Positions 43,110 to 52,938 of a stretch of 64,000 nucleotides of DNA are shown piece after piece; position 1 is the stretch's first letter, and each line of letters starts with the position of its first letter. The stretch lies in the NCBI GenBank assembly GCA_964505195.1, contig CAZDGV010000001.1, positions 182,200 to 246,199 on the forward strand, in the 5' to 3' direction. A program made the position numbers and the translations under genes. The notes under the pieces are model-generated. The model had not been told where the DNA came from. It was given only the letters and a program-made list of their open reading frames with translations, and searched no databases. Source of the DNA: CAZDGV01 sp964505195 (GTDB taxonomy: Bacteria; Bacteroidota; Bacteroidia; Chitinophagales; Chitinophagaceae).

Positions 43110-43541
43110 ATGGACGATCTTTTTACCGGCCGCGCTGCCTACAAAGGCAGCAAGCAATTTACGCAGTGGGAAGTGCCCAGTGCCAATGCCACAGGCTTCG
43201 GCGCGGCAGCCGATGATTTTATGGACCGCGGCATCGATTTAAACGAACAGCTCATCCGCAACAAACCCGCCACCTTTTTCTTTCGCATGAACGGAGAAGC
43301 GATGATCGACGCAGGAATCCACAGCGGAGATGTGCTGATTGTAGACCGCAGCATTGAGCCAACAAGCGGAAAAGTGGTGATTGCTACGCTCAATGGCGAG
43401 ATGCTGGTACGGCGACTGGAAAAAGGATTCAACTACCTGCGCCTCGTGCCCGCCACGCGCAAGCTGGCCGCGATTGAGGTAGCACCCTACTGCGACTTCA
43501 GCGTATGGGGCGTAGTTACTTATGTCATTCACCAGCTATAG
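43110..43541 (+). CDS. umuD: UmuD-like S24 protein with substituted catalytic dyad
   Basis: UmuD is normally cleaved after RecA contact to UmuD', which with UmuC forms translesion polymerase V. The fold is clear: FDDFMDRGIDLNEQLI-like region at residues 35-50, FFFRMNGEAMIDAGIHSGDVLIVDRS at 56-81, GEMLVRRLEKG at 96-106, and WGVVTYVIH at the end. However, the serine of GDSM is Ala64 (codon GCG at 43299-43301), and the lysine expected at 101 is Arg. The usual Cys-Gly cleavage site is Thr28-Gly29. The protein therefore should not self-cleave by the known mechanism. It precedes umuC by 11 bases, and both probably share one promoter beneath the twin palindromes. Confidence 0.85.
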   Translation: MDDLFTGRAAYKGSKQFTQWEVPSANATGFGAAADDFMDRGIDLNEQLIRNKPATFFFRMNGEAMIDAGIHSGDVLIVDRSIEPTSGKVVIATLNGEMLVRRLEKGFNYLRLVPATRKLAAIEVAPYCDFSVWGVVTYVIHQL

Positions 43542-43552
43542 GAACACACCAC

Positions 43553-44836
43553 ATGAAAGCCATTGTAGATTGCAACAGTTTCTACTGCTCCTGTGAACGA
43601 CTCTTCCGTCCTGAGCTGCGCCACCAACCGGTGGTGGTGCTCAGCAACAACGACGGGTGCATTATTTCACGTACCGATGAAGCAAAAGCGCTGGGCATTG
43701 GTATGGCAGGACCCTACTATCAGGTAAAGCAAACCATTCTGCAGCATGGCGTAGCAGTATTTTCTTCCAACTACAATCTGTACGGCGATCTCAGTCAGCG
43801 TGTAATGGAAAGCATGCGTGCCATGCTGCCACCCGGTACGGTGGAAGTGTATTCGGTGGATGAAGCATTTCTCGATCTGCAGCACCTTGATGTATCAGCG
43901 CTGCCGGAATTTGCTCTTTCACTGCGGCAACAGGTAGAAACATGGACGGGCATTGCCGTATCGGTAGGCATTGCCCCCAGCAAAACGCTGGCCAAAGTAG
44001 CCAACCGACTGGCGAAGAAAAACAAGCAGGCAACCAACTGTATCATGGTACTCAACGACGAAGGATCGGTTCAGGAAGCATTGCAACGTACCCCTGTTGG
44101 CGATATATGGGGCATTGGCCGGCGCTATGCACGCAAACTGCAGGAAATATACCATATCGAAAATGCATGGCAGCTTCGGCAAATGAACGATGCATGGGCA
44201 AGAAAAAATCTGGGAGGTGTAGTGGGCGTAAGAATGCTGCGGGAGCTGCGCGGCGAAGACTGTGTACCCATGAAAGATCCGCTGATCAAAAAACAAATGA
44301 TTGCCACCACCCGCATGTTTGGAAAGGCAGTGTATGATCTTTCAGAACTAAAAGAAGCAGTGGCCACCTATACCTCCCGGGCAGCGGAAAAACTTCGTCG
44401 CCAGCACGGCGCAGCAGGTTCACTAACGATATTTTTAGTAACCAACGAAACAACAGACAATCGCTATGAATATAACCCGCACGGAAACCAAGCTTTCACA
44501 CTATTGCCACAAGCTACAAGCTCCACGCCGGAGTTAATCAGCAAGGCAATACCGTTGCTGGAACAAATTTACCGTAAAGGGCCACGCTACCTTAAAGCGG
44601 GTGTAATGCTGGGCCATATCGTACCGGACAGCGCCATCCAGGCAAACCTCTTTAGTAAGGGTACGGATCAGCGACAGCGAATGCTGATGCAGGCAGTCGA
44701 CAATGTAAACTTCAGCATGCGCGACGATGCGGTGAAATTTGCCCGGGCGGGCATTGGGAAGCAATGGAAAATGCGACAGGAACTGCGCAGCGGCCGCTAT
44801 ACCACCAGGTGGAATGAGCTGAGAATCGTTTCGTAA
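43553..44836 (+). CDS. umuC: Translesion DNA polymerase V catalytic subunit UmuC
   Basis: This Y-family polymerase of 427 residues has the catalytic motifs intact: first carboxylate in AIVDCNSFYCSCERLF, and SVDEAFLDL with the central Asp and Glu. NNDGCIISRTDEAKALGI and the palm-to-thumb SVGIAPSKTLAKVANRLAKK follow. TPVGDIWGIGRRYARKL is the helix-hairpin-helix, and the C-terminal little finger and DUF4113-like tail end RSGRYTTRWNEL. The start at 43553 (MKAIVDCNSF) is chosen over an upstream frame that overlaps umuD. It is co-transcribed with umuD and ends 12 bases before the convergent IcmF gene. Confidence 0.93.
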   Translation: MKAIVDCNSFYCSCERLFRPELRHQPVVVLSNNDGCIISRTDEAKALGIGMAGPYYQVKQTILQHGVAVFSSNYNLYGDLSQRVMESMRAMLPPGTVEVYSVDEAFLDLQHLDVSALPEFALSLRQQVETWTGIAVSVGIAPSKTLAKVANRLAKKNKQATNCIMVLNDEGSVQEALQRTPVGDIWGIGRRYARKLQEIYHIENAWQLRQMNDAWARKNLGGVVGVRMLRELRGEDCVPMKDPLIKKQMIATTRMFGKAVYDLSELKEAVATYTSRAAEKLRRQHGAAGSLTIFLVTNETTDNRYEYNPHGNQAFTLLPQATSSTPELISKAIPLLEQIYRKGPRYLKAGVMLGHIVPDSAIQANLFSKGTDQRQRMLMQAVDNVNFSMRDDAVKFARAGIGKQWKMRQELRSGRYTTRWNELRIVS

Positions 44837-44848
44837 ACGAAAGAAGCG

Positions 44849-47800
44849 CTACATATTCCTGCGGTACTGTCCACCTACCTCATAGAGTGCATGGGTAATT
44901 TGTCCCAGCGAACAATACTTCACCGTTTCCATCAATGCTTCAAAGAGATTACCATTGTTAACGGCTACCGCCTTTAAGTGATGAAGTGCTGCTACTCTCC
45001 TTTCTTCATTGCGCTTCCAGAAAGCCTGAAGATTGGTAATCTGCTGTTCTTTTTCTTCGGTCGTACTGCGGATCACTTCGCCCGGAATGGTGGTGGGACT
45101 ACCCTGCTTATTTAGGAATGTATTTACGCCAACAATGGGCAGTTCGCCGGTATGCTTGAGATGCTCGTAGTGTAAGCTTTCTTCCTGAATTTTATTGCGC
45201 TGATACATGCGCTCCATGGCACCCAGCACACCGCCTCTTTCGGTAATGCGGTCGAACTCGGTCAACACGGCTTCTTCTACCAGATCAGTAAGTTCTTCAA
45301 TGATGAAACTTCCCTGAATGAAGTTTTCCGTTTTAGCAGAACCCAACTCGCGATTAATGATGAGCTGTATCGCCATGGCACGGCGTACACTCTCTTCGGT
45401 AGGCGTTGTAATTGCTTCATCGTAGGCGTTGGTATGAAGCGAATTACAGTTATCGTAAATGGCATAAAGTGCCTGTAATGTGGTGCGGATATCGTTGAAA
45501 TCAATTTCCTGTGCATGCAGCGAGCGGCCAGAAGTTTGAATATGATATTTCAACATCTGGCTGCGCTTGTTCGCTTTATACTTGTACTTCATTGATTTTG
45601 CCCAGATACGACGTGCTACGCGACCAATCACACTGTATTCAGGATCCATGCCATTGCTGAAAAAGAAAGAGAGGTTGGGTGCGAAATCATCGATGTTCAT
45701 ACCACGGCTCAAGTAATACTCCACAAACGTGAATCCGTTGGCAAGCGTGAAGGCAAGCTGTGTGATAGGATTGGCACCTGCCTCTGCAATATGATACCCG
45801 CTGATGCTAACGCTGTAGAAATTGCGCACTTTTTCCTGAATGAAATATTCCTGCACGTCGCCCATCAGCTTCAGCGCAAACTCCGTGCTGAAAATACAGG
45901 TGTTTTGCGCCTGATCTTCTTTCAGAATATCGGCCTGCACGGTTCCCCGCACCTGTTGCAATGCGGTTTGTCGGCACTGCGCATACGCATCTGCGGGAAG
46001 CACTTCATCGCCGCTGAGTCCGAGTAGCTTCAATCCCAGTCCGTTGTTCCCCTCGGGAAGCGCACCGGGAAATAAAGGATTGTGATATTGCGGCGCTTTG
46101 CCATCAGGATACTTACGCTTCAATGCTGCTTCTACCAAATCTTGTCGTCCATTTGCCTCTATCCACTTTTCACATTGCTGATCGATGGCGGCATTCATGA
46201 AAAAGGCGAGAATGATGGGTGCCGGACCATTGATGGTCATGGAAACAGATGTACGCGGGCTGCACAAATCGAAGCCGCTGTATAATTTCTTTGCATCATC
46301 CACAGTTGCTATGCTCACGCCGCTATTCCCAATTTTACCATATATGTCAGGACGATGATCAGGATCTTCTCCGTAGAGTGTTACACTGTCGAATGCGGTA
46401 GAAAGGCGCTGTGCTGGCTGCCCCATTGATACATAATGAAAGCGTTTGTTGGTGCGTTCCGGACCACCTTCGCCGGCAAACATGCGCGTAGGATCTTCAC
46501 CTTCGCGCTTAAGTGGAAACACGCCGGCAGTAAAGGGAAAATGACCGGGCACATTCTCCTGACCCTGCCAGCGAAGCAGATCGCCCCAGTCTTTGTACTT
46601 GGGCAATACCACTTTCGGAATCCTTGTTCCGGAAAGACTTTCGGTAAACATGGGCTGACGAATCACTTTATCCCGAACGGTATATTCATAATGATCTTTC
46701 TGATATGCTGCTACTTTGTTGGGCCAGTTAAAAATCAGCTTGCGTGCTACAGGCGTGAGCTGATCGGTATAAAACTGAATTTGCTTTTCAATTTCCTGAA
46801 TGGCAGCAGATGAAGCACCTGTGGCTGTGAGTGTATCTTTTACACCATGCAACTGATAAAGCTTTGAAGCATATTCACTTTGCATTTTCACCAACGCATC
46901 ATAACTGCGGTTATTTTCTGCAATTTCACTCAGGTAGCGCGTGCGGTTCGAAGGAATAATCGCCTGCGTTACTTTTGCTGTTTCTGCAAATTGGTAATCG
47001 CCGAAACGAATATTTTTTTTCTTTTCGATTACTTTCAGGATCCATTCAAAAAGTTGGTTTACCCCATCATCGTTGAACTTGCTTGCCATGGTACCTACAA
47101 TGGGCAGTTCCTCATCTTTGGCCGTCCATAAACCATGGTTGCGTTTATACTGTTTGCGTACATCATTGATGGCATCCAACGCGCCTGCCTTATCGAATTT
47201 ATTCAAACACACCACATCGGCATAGTCGAGCATGTTGATTTTCTCCAGCTGTGAAGCTGCGCCATATTCCGGCGTCATCACATACATACTTACATCGCAG
47301 TAGGAAAGAATAGATGCATCGCTTTGTCCAACCCCTGCACTTTCCAGAATAATAAGATCAAAGCCTGCAGCGCGACAAATATCCAGCGCTTCCTGCACGG
47401 CACTGCTGAGTGCTGTATTATCATCGCGGGTAGCAAGGCTGCGCATATAAGCACGCGGATGTGCGATGGCATTCATGCGAATACGATCGCCCAATAACGC
47501 CCCGCCGGATTTCTTTTTGCTGGGATCAACGGAAATAACCGCGATGGTCTTGTCGGTAAAGTTGTGAAGAAAGCGACGCACAATTTCATCGGTTACGGAT
47601 GACTTACCCGCCCCGCCGGTGCCGGTGATACCGAGGATGGGAGCCCCCTCTACTTTAGCCTTCGATTTGATTTCGTCGAGCAAATCTTGAAAAGGCAAAT
47701 GCTGCTCCACCAATGTAATTGCCCTTGCAATTCTTCTGATATCCTTTTTCTCATCTAGTGGAAGTTTGCCGTTCCAATTTTGAGTAGCCTGCCAGTAATC

Positions 47801-48238
47801 AGCCCCCTCCTGTTGGGGGCGACTCTTTTCAATCACATCTTCAATCATTCCCTCCAACCCCATTTTTCTTCCATCATCAGGGCTATATATACGGGTGATG
47901 CCGTAGGCATGCAGTTCTTCAATTTCTTCAGGCAAAATCGTTCCACCGCCACCGCCAAAAATGCGGATATGTCCGGAGCCGTTTTCATCAAGCAGGTCTT
48001 TCATGTACTTGAAAAATTCCACATGCCCACCCTGATAACTGGTGATGGCAATACCATGGGCATCTTCTTCCATCGCCGCTTCAACTATTTCTTTCACACT
48101 GCGGTTATGCCCCAGGTGAATGATTTCAGCCCCTTTGCTTTGCATGATGCGGCGCATGATATTAATGGCAGCATCATGTCCATCGAACAAACTGGCAGCG
48201 GTAACAATGCGTACTTGTGTGGTAGCGTTTGAGCTCAT
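44849..48238 (-). CDS. icmF: IcmF-type fused acyl-CoA mutase (B12-dependent)
   Basis: This 1129-residue enzyme combines, in order, a B12-binding domain (residues 8-140, ASLFDGHDAAINIMRRIM...EIIHLGHNRS), a MeaI-type G-protein chaperone domain, and a mutase TIM-barrel domain (about 520-1129). The chaperone domain shows P-loop GITGTGGAGKSS at about residue 203, then VDPSKKKSGGALLGDRIRMN and NKFDKAGA. IcmF rearranges isobutyryl-CoA to butyryl-CoA and related branched acyl-CoAs using adenosylcobalamin. The mutase portion has FPFTAGVFPLKREGEDPTRMFAGEGGPERTN, the IcmF-like substrate region rather than that of methylmalonyl-CoA mutase. Its cofactor demand fits the riboswitch and B12 receptor in the window. 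It is monocistronic, with no meaB or mutAB partner needed. Confidence 0.93.
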   Translation of the reverse strand: MSSNATTQVRIVTAASLFDGHDAAINIMRRIMQSKGAEIIHLGHNRSVKEIVEAAMEEDAHGIAITSYQGGHVEFFKYMKDLLDENGSGHIRIFGGGGGTILPEEIEELHAYGITRIYSPDDGRKMGLEGMIEDVIEKSRPQQEGADYWQATQNWNGKLPLDEKKDIRRIARAITLVEQHLPFQDLLDEIKSKAKVEGAPILGITGTGGAGKSSVTDEIVRRFLHNFTDKTIAVISVDPSKKKSGGALLGDRIRMNAIAHPRAYMRSLATRDDNTALSSAVQEALDICRAAGFDLIILESAGVGQSDASILSYCDVSMYVMTPEYGAASQLEKINMLDYADVVCLNKFDKAGALDAINDVRKQYKRNHGLWTAKDEELPIVGTMASKFNDDGVNQLFEWILKVIEKKKNIRFGDYQFAETAKVTQAIIPSNRTRYLSEIAENNRSYDALVKMQSEYASKLYQLHGVKDTLTATGASSAAIQEIEKQIQFYTDQLTPVARKLIFNWPNKVAAYQKDHYEYTVRDKVIRQPMFTESLSGTRIPKVVLPKYKDWGDLLRWQGQENVPGHFPFTAGVFPLKREGEDPTRMFAGEGGPERTNKRFHYVSMGQPAQRLSTAFDSVTLYGEDPDHRPDIYGKIGNSGVSIATVDDAKKLYSGFDLCSPRTSVSMTINGPAPIILAFFMNAAIDQQCEKWIEANGRQDLVEAALKRKYPDGKAPQYHNPLFPGALPEGNNGLGLKLLGLSGDEVLPADAYAQCRQTALQQVRGTVQADILKEDQAQNTCIFSTEFALKLMGDVQEYFIQEKVRNFYSVSISGYHIAEAGANPITQLAFTLANGFTFVEYYLSRGMNIDDFAPNLSFFFSNGMDPEYSVIGRVARRIWAKSMKYKYKANKRSQMLKYHIQTSGRSLHAQEIDFNDIRTTLQALYAIYDNCNSLHTNAYDEAITTPTEESVRRAMAIQLIINRELGSAKTENFIQGSFIIEELTDLVEEAVLTEFDRITERGGVLGAMERMYQRNKIQEESLHYEHLKHTGELPIVGVNTFLNKQGSPTTIPGEVIRSTTEEKEQQITNLQAFWKRNEERRVAALHHLKAVAVNNGNLFEALMETVKYCSLGQITHALYEVGGQYRRNM

Positions 48239-48306
48239 AATTGCAAAACTAGCGTGTGCAAAGGTAAAAACATCGCTAAAAACAAACAGATGTTAGCGTT
48301 TTAGCA

Positions 48307-48336
48307 TAAAAAAACCCTCCGCATACGCGGAGGGTT
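48307..48336 (-). terminator. Intrinsic terminator after susD
   Basis: A perfect 10-bp stem AACCCTCCGC/GCGGAGGGTT with an ATAC loop is followed on the minus strand by T6. It lies 22 bases past the susD stop and 68 bases before the IcmF gene start. Confidence 0.9.
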
Positions 48337-48357
48337 GAAAAATTGATTTTGAGTGGA

Positions 48358-49791
48358 TTAGTATCCTTCGTTTTGAACCAGGTTCTTATTCACGTCCATT
48401 TCACGCTGTGGAATGGGCATGATCAAACGAGGGCTGTTCCAGGCCGGACCATTGGTAAAGTTGGAGCCCGGTGCAGAACGACGGAGACGCTTCTGATCCC
48501 ACAAGAAATGCCCTTCAAAGGCAAGTTCCAACTGACGCTCACGGATAATATTATCCAATGTAAGATCAGCAGCAGCAATTTCAGGCAAACCTACGCGATC
48601 GCGGATACGCTTGATATCTGCAGCAGGTGTGGCACCTACGGTAGTACCCAGGCGGAAATTTGCTTCTGCACGGGTAAGATACATTTCAGCCAAACGAATT
48701 ACAGGAACGTGACCAAAACGATCAAGGTGCTTCTGTGTAAGACGACGGTTGGTTGTTAAGAAGAATGCTCTGCGCGCATCACCCGCCTGATGAAGATTCA
48801 CCCAAGCAGTTTGTACATCCATATCACCGCGGCCTGCAGTACCGGGTATGCTACCTACTGTTTGTCCGTAGTAAGTATTCAAACCATTTGTACCATCCTG
48901 CGTAGTAACACGGATATAGAAAATGTATTCACGGGGAGCAACACCACCGAAGTTGATGAAGTTATAGAACAGATCGCGGAAATTAGAAGCGAGACCAATT
49001 CCTCTTCCTTCGAAATCCTGAATAGCGCTATTAGCCATATCACGTGCAGTTGCAAAATCACCCTGCATGAGGGCAATGCGTGAAAGCTGGGCCCAAGCAG
49101 CCGACTTGGTTGCATAATGCAGATTACTGTTGGGAAGAAGTGTGGCAGCACGCTGAAGATCTTGTTTCGCACGATCATAGACAGCCGCAACCGTTGCACG
49201 ACGTGGATAGTCGGCATCGGTTAAACCACTTGCCTGGAAAGATGTAGGAGTAAGAATCAGAGGAACTGCTAAATTGGTGTTGTTGTCACCATCGCCCCAG
49301 GTTTTTCCATACAAACGAACGAGTTCGAAATACATGGAACCACGCATAAACAATGCTTCACCTTCTACCCAGCTTTTATTACGCATTGTACCCTGGCTAA
49401 GGTTTAAGTTAGCCAACACTAGGTTACAAGTGTTGATGGTACGATAGGCATTTGACCAAAGTGTGGTAGCCCAACCATTATCAACCTGTATAGGGTTGCT
49501 AGTAGTGGTAACGCTTGCAATTTGCAGCAAACCGTTAAAGCTTCCGCGGAAACGCAGGTAAGCACGGTTTGCCCACAAATCAGCCATCAGCTGAATGTCA
49601 CCACCATAAGAGGAAGTACTTTGCATGGCATCGTACGCACCGATGAGCAGACCAACCAGGTCCCCCTCAGTTTTTAAACCCTGCTCAGGCGGAAGGCTCT
49701 GGAAGGGCACAATATCTAGGCGCTTCTGGCATGCACTGAAAGACAGTACCAGCGTGGCCATGATTGAAATTGCAAATAATTTATTTCTCAT
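48358..49791 (-). CDS. SusD/RagB-family outer-membrane lipoprotein
   Basis: This surface glycan- or oligomer-binding lipoprotein pairs with a SusC transporter. A lipoprotein signal (MRNKLFAISIMATLVLSFSAC) is followed by a TPR-rich helical fold. Typical segments are DGLLIGAYDAM-like DLVGLLIGAYDAM, WSNAYRTINTCNLVLANLN and GEALFMRGSMYFELVRLYG. The end is IRLAEMYLTRAEANFRLG...IIRERQLELAFEGHFLWDQKRL and LIMPIPQREMDVNKNLVQNEGY, which are SusD hallmarks. The start at 49791 is set by the signal peptide. It begins 34 bases after the susC stop. No glycosidase, sulfatase or peptidase gene adjoins the pair. Confidence 0.93.
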   Translation of the reverse strand: MRNKLFAISIMATLVLSFSACQKRLDIVPFQSLPPEQGLKTEGDLVGLLIGAYDAMQSTSSYGGDIQLMADLWANRAYLRFRGSFNGLLQIASVTTTSNPIQVDNGWATTLWSNAYRTINTCNLVLANLNLSQGTMRNKSWVEGEALFMRGSMYFELVRLYGKTWGDGDNNTNLAVPLILTPTSFQASGLTDADYPRRATVAAVYDRAKQDLQRAATLLPNSNLHYATKSAAWAQLSRIALMQGDFATARDMANSAIQDFEGRGIGLASNFRDLFYNFINFGGVAPREYIFYIRVTTQDGTNGLNTYYGQTVGSIPGTAGRGDMDVQTAWVNLHQAGDARRAFFLTTNRRLTQKHLDRFGHVPVIRLAEMYLTRAEANFRLGTTVGATPAADIKRIRDRVGLPEIAAADLTLDNIIRERQLELAFEGHFLWDQKRLRRSAPGSNFTNGPAWNSPRLIMPIPQREMDVNKNLVQNEGY

Positions 49792-49825
49792 ATAATTCAG
49801 ATTATGTTGTGCTTTAAATAAATGA

Positions 49826-52800
49826 TTAGAATCCAATATTTACGCCAAACAAGATGGTCTTGGGTTGGGGCGGTGTATAGAAATCATTGCCCTTGGCAAT
49901 ATTGGAATCGAAACTATCTGCATTCACTTCAGGATCCCAAAGCGGATAGTTGTTGGTGAAAGTGAGCAGGTTCAATGCAGAAACATAGAGCCTTACACGA
50001 TCAACCTTAATACGCTTGAGCACAGAAGCAGGTACAGTGTAACCGAAGTTCACCGTACGCAAACGCACAAATGAACCATCTACAATAAAGCGGCTGCTGC
50101 GCTGATTACCGTTACCAAACCAGTAACGAGCCTGGGGTACATTTGTAATATCACCGGGCTTTTGCCAACGCTTCATCTGATCTGCCGTTTGGTTGTCTTC
50201 GTAAATCATGTTCGCCATAGAGTACTGACCCATACCGAAAACTGAAACCTGGTTACCAAACACGCCATTGAAGAATACAGAAAGATCAAATCCTTTGTAG
50301 TTGAAGGTATTGGTTACCCCTGCAACGATGTCGGGGTTAGGATCACCTACCACTACACGTTGTGCCTGATTGTAGTTGGCATTGTTCACAGTGCTGCGAT
50401 CGAATGAGCCATCTGCATTTTTCGTATTCTTATAGAAGAGTGCATCTCCATTTTGAGGATCAACACCAGCATATTCTACTGTAAAGAACACACCCAGAGG
50501 CTGTCCTTCCATTGCGCGGTTAAGGTTACCTACCCCACCTTCAATAATCTGATCGTTGATATCAAGAATTTTACCTCTGTTAAATGCAACGTTCATTGAA
50601 GTGGTCCACTTGAATTCACCAACGGTATTTTGTGTGTTCATCACAAACTCCACACCGTAGTTTTCCATAGACCCCAAGTTCTTCACTACAGAAGAGAAAC
50701 CGGTTGATGTTGGAATATTTACGCGTAAAAGGAGGTCTTCAGAGCGACGACGATAGTAATCGATTTCACCGGTAAGACGATTGTTGAACAAACCGAAATC
50801 GAAACCTATGTCAAACTGCTTGTTGGTTTCCCAACGCAGATCGGGGTTACCGATTTGTGAGGGCGACTGACCACCGATACCTGCATAACCTGCACTACCG
50901 GTGAACAATCCCAACTGAGGGAAGTTTCCTACTTCAGCGTTACCTACGATACCGTAACTGGCGCGAAGCTTCAAGAAGCTCAAGCTCTTAACGTTGCTGA
51001 GGAATTTTTCTTCAGACAGAATCCATCCTGCTGATGCAGCAGGGAAGAAACCGTAGCGATTGTTCTCACCGAAACGTGAAGAACCATCAACACGTCCGCT
51101 AAGCGATACCAGATACTTGTCGGCAAACTTGTAGTTTGAACGGAGGAAGTATGAAAGGAATCGGAAATTGGTTTCGCTGGAGCTACCACCTGAAATAGTG
51201 GCAGCACTGGCAATACGCTGATAAGAATCAGAAGGGAAGTCAAGACCTTCTACGAAATTGTATTTGGCGGTTGACTGCTGATACTGCATACCGAGGGTTG
51301 CAGTGATATCGCTCTTGCCAAATGCTTTATTATAGTTAAAGTAGTTGTTGGTGTTATAGTTGGTAATGAATGTACCACGGTTGGTACCCAAGCCACGCGC
51401 AGCACGAGTTTGGTTACGTACAGTCTGCGACTGGAAATAACCTTCTTCCTGCTGTGCCATGATATCCAGACCAAATTCAGACTGGAAAGTAAGTCCGGGC
51501 AACAGTTTCATGGTTGCATAACCAGTACTGAAATTACGGAACGATTCTGCAGTATATCTAGCGTAGTCAACTGTAATCTGCGGGTTATAATACATTGGAA
51601 TGTTCACATCACCAGGAGGTGTACCTGCAGGCAATCCTGTGTTAGGATCGATAGAAGGTGTCATTGGCATTAGTGCCACACTCTGCAATGGGTTAGAGAA
51701 GGCGTTATCATCAGGAAGACGTCTGTTGAGTGTACGCGCAAAATTCATCGTTAAACCAAGTGAAAGCCAGTTGTTGGCTTTGTGGTCCAAGTTCATTCTG
51801 GCAGTCATACGCTCCAGGTTGTTACCTATGATGATACCCTGTTGATCGAGGTACTGACCCGACATAAAGAACTTAGTCTTGTCGTTACCACCGCTCATTT
51901 GAAGATCGGCCTGACGGTAATGTCCCTGCTGGAACACTACATCTTGCCACTCGTATGTTTTCTTGGGATCCCGTTCCCATTGGCCATAGCTAAAGTAATT
52001 CATCCAATCTTTCGCATATACTGTTTCGCTAGTTGGATCATTGTAGGGAGTACCATAGAAATCGTCAATGTATTTTGCACCTTCCAGCAACAACTCAGCA
52101 TATTGCTCAGAGTTAAGGAAAGGAACACGACGGCTAGACTCAGAAGTACCGGTTTGAATGTTCACGGTAACACTGGTTTTTCCGCTTTTACCTTTTTTAG
52201 TGGTGATCAATACCACACCGTTGGCAGCACGAGAACCGTAGATAGCACCGGCAGAAGCATCTTTCAACACTTCAATTGATTCGATGTCGTTGGGGTTCAA
52301 ATCAACTAGGGGGTTGGTAGCACCACCATAGCTGCTTTGGCTTGTGGTAGTAACTGGCACACCGTCTACTACATATAAAGGTTCGTTACCTGCAGTTACG
52401 GAAGAGTTACCTCTTACGCGTACACTTACAGCCTGACCAAGCTTACCACTTTGGCTGTTTACATATACACCTGCAGCCTTACCCTGAAGGGCAGCATCTA
52501 CAGATGGAGTAGGCATGTATTCAATGTCTTTCCCTTTAACGCGGGCAATGTTTCCGGTAACCTCGCGCTTTATCTGCGCACCGAAACCGGTTACAACCAC
52601 TTCACTAAGTGATTTTGTACCTGCGGTTAGAGAAACTTCTACATTGCCGCCTGTAACATTCACTTCCTGCTCATCAAAACCTACGTAGGAAATTTGTAAA
52701 ACAGCGCTTCTACCTTCGAAGGAGAGCTTGAAATTACCTCCTGCATCGGTAACTGTAACACGGGGGGTACCTTTAACTTTAACGGTTACGCCTGAAAGCG

Positions 52801-52909
52801 CAGAACCGTCGCGGGAATCGGTAACACGTCCTGTTACTTCTTTGGTTTGTGCCCAAAGCTGGCCTGCAAATAAGCACAGGCTCACGAGTAGCATGGTCAA
52901 TTTTCTCAT
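49826..52909 (-). CDS. SusC/RagA-family TonB-linked outer-membrane transporter
   Basis: This 1027-residue barrel transporter forms a lidded complex with SusD. It has a signal peptide (MRKLTMLLVSLCLFAGQLWA-Q), an N-terminal carboxypeptidase-D-regulatory-like domain (VTGRVTDSRDGSALSGVTVKVKGT), and the TonB-box region EVVVTGFG. The plug shows the SusC signatures YVVDGVPV, DLNPNDIESIEVLKDASAGAIYGSRAANGVVLITTKKG. The barrel extends to PPQPKTILFGVNIGF with terminal Phe. The start at 52909 fits a -7 box 21 bases upstream. No anti-sigma/sigma pair or regulator is adjacent, so the substrate is unknown. Confidence 0.95.
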   Translation of the reverse strand: MRKLTMLLVSLCLFAGQLWAQTKEVTGRVTDSRDGSALSGVTVKVKGTPRVTVTDAGGNFKLSFEGRSAVLQISYVGFDEQEVNVTGGNVEVSLTAGTKSLSEVVVTGFGAQIKREVTGNIARVKGKDIEYMPTPSVDAALQGKAAGVYVNSQSGKLGQAVSVRVRGNSSVTAGNEPLYVVDGVPVTTTSQSSYGGATNPLVDLNPNDIESIEVLKDASAGAIYGSRAANGVVLITTKKGKSGKTSVTVNIQTGTSESSRRVPFLNSEQYAELLLEGAKYIDDFYGTPYNDPTSETVYAKDWMNYFSYGQWERDPKKTYEWQDVVFQQGHYRQADLQMSGGNDKTKFFMSGQYLDQQGIIIGNNLERMTARMNLDHKANNWLSLGLTMNFARTLNRRLPDDNAFSNPLQSVALMPMTPSIDPNTGLPAGTPPGDVNIPMYYNPQITVDYARYTAESFRNFSTGYATMKLLPGLTFQSEFGLDIMAQQEEGYFQSQTVRNQTRAARGLGTNRGTFITNYNTNNYFNYNKAFGKSDITATLGMQYQQSTAKYNFVEGLDFPSDSYQRIASAATISGGSSSETNFRFLSYFLRSNYKFADKYLVSLSGRVDGSSRFGENNRYGFFPAASAGWILSEEKFLSNVKSLSFLKLRASYGIVGNAEVGNFPQLGLFTGSAGYAGIGGQSPSQIGNPDLRWETNKQFDIGFDFGLFNNRLTGEIDYYRRRSEDLLLRVNIPTSTGFSSVVKNLGSMENYGVEFVMNTQNTVGEFKWTTSMNVAFNRGKILDINDQIIEGGVGNLNRAMEGQPLGVFFTVEYAGVDPQNGDALFYKNTKNADGSFDRSTVNNANYNQAQRVVVGDPNPDIVAGVTNTFNYKGFDLSVFFNGVFGNQVSVFGMGQYSMANMIYEDNQTADQMKRWQKPGDITNVPQARYWFGNGNQRSSRFIVDGSFVRLRTVNFGYTVPASVLKRIKVDRVRLYVSALNLLTFTNNYPLWDPEVNADSFDSNIAKGNDFYTPPQPKTILFGVNIGF

Positions 52910-52930
52910 TGTTGGATTCAGTTTAGGGTT

Positions 52931-52938
52931 CAAATATA
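52931..52938 (-). promoter_or_regulatory. Candidate -7 box of susCD
   Basis: On the minus strand this is TATATTTG, an exact match to TAnnTTTG, 21 bases before the susC ATG. A TTG lies about 23 bases further upstream, at the edge of the accepted spacing. Between this box and the metallopeptidase gene (52939-53211) only a terminator is recognised. Confidence 0.5.
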
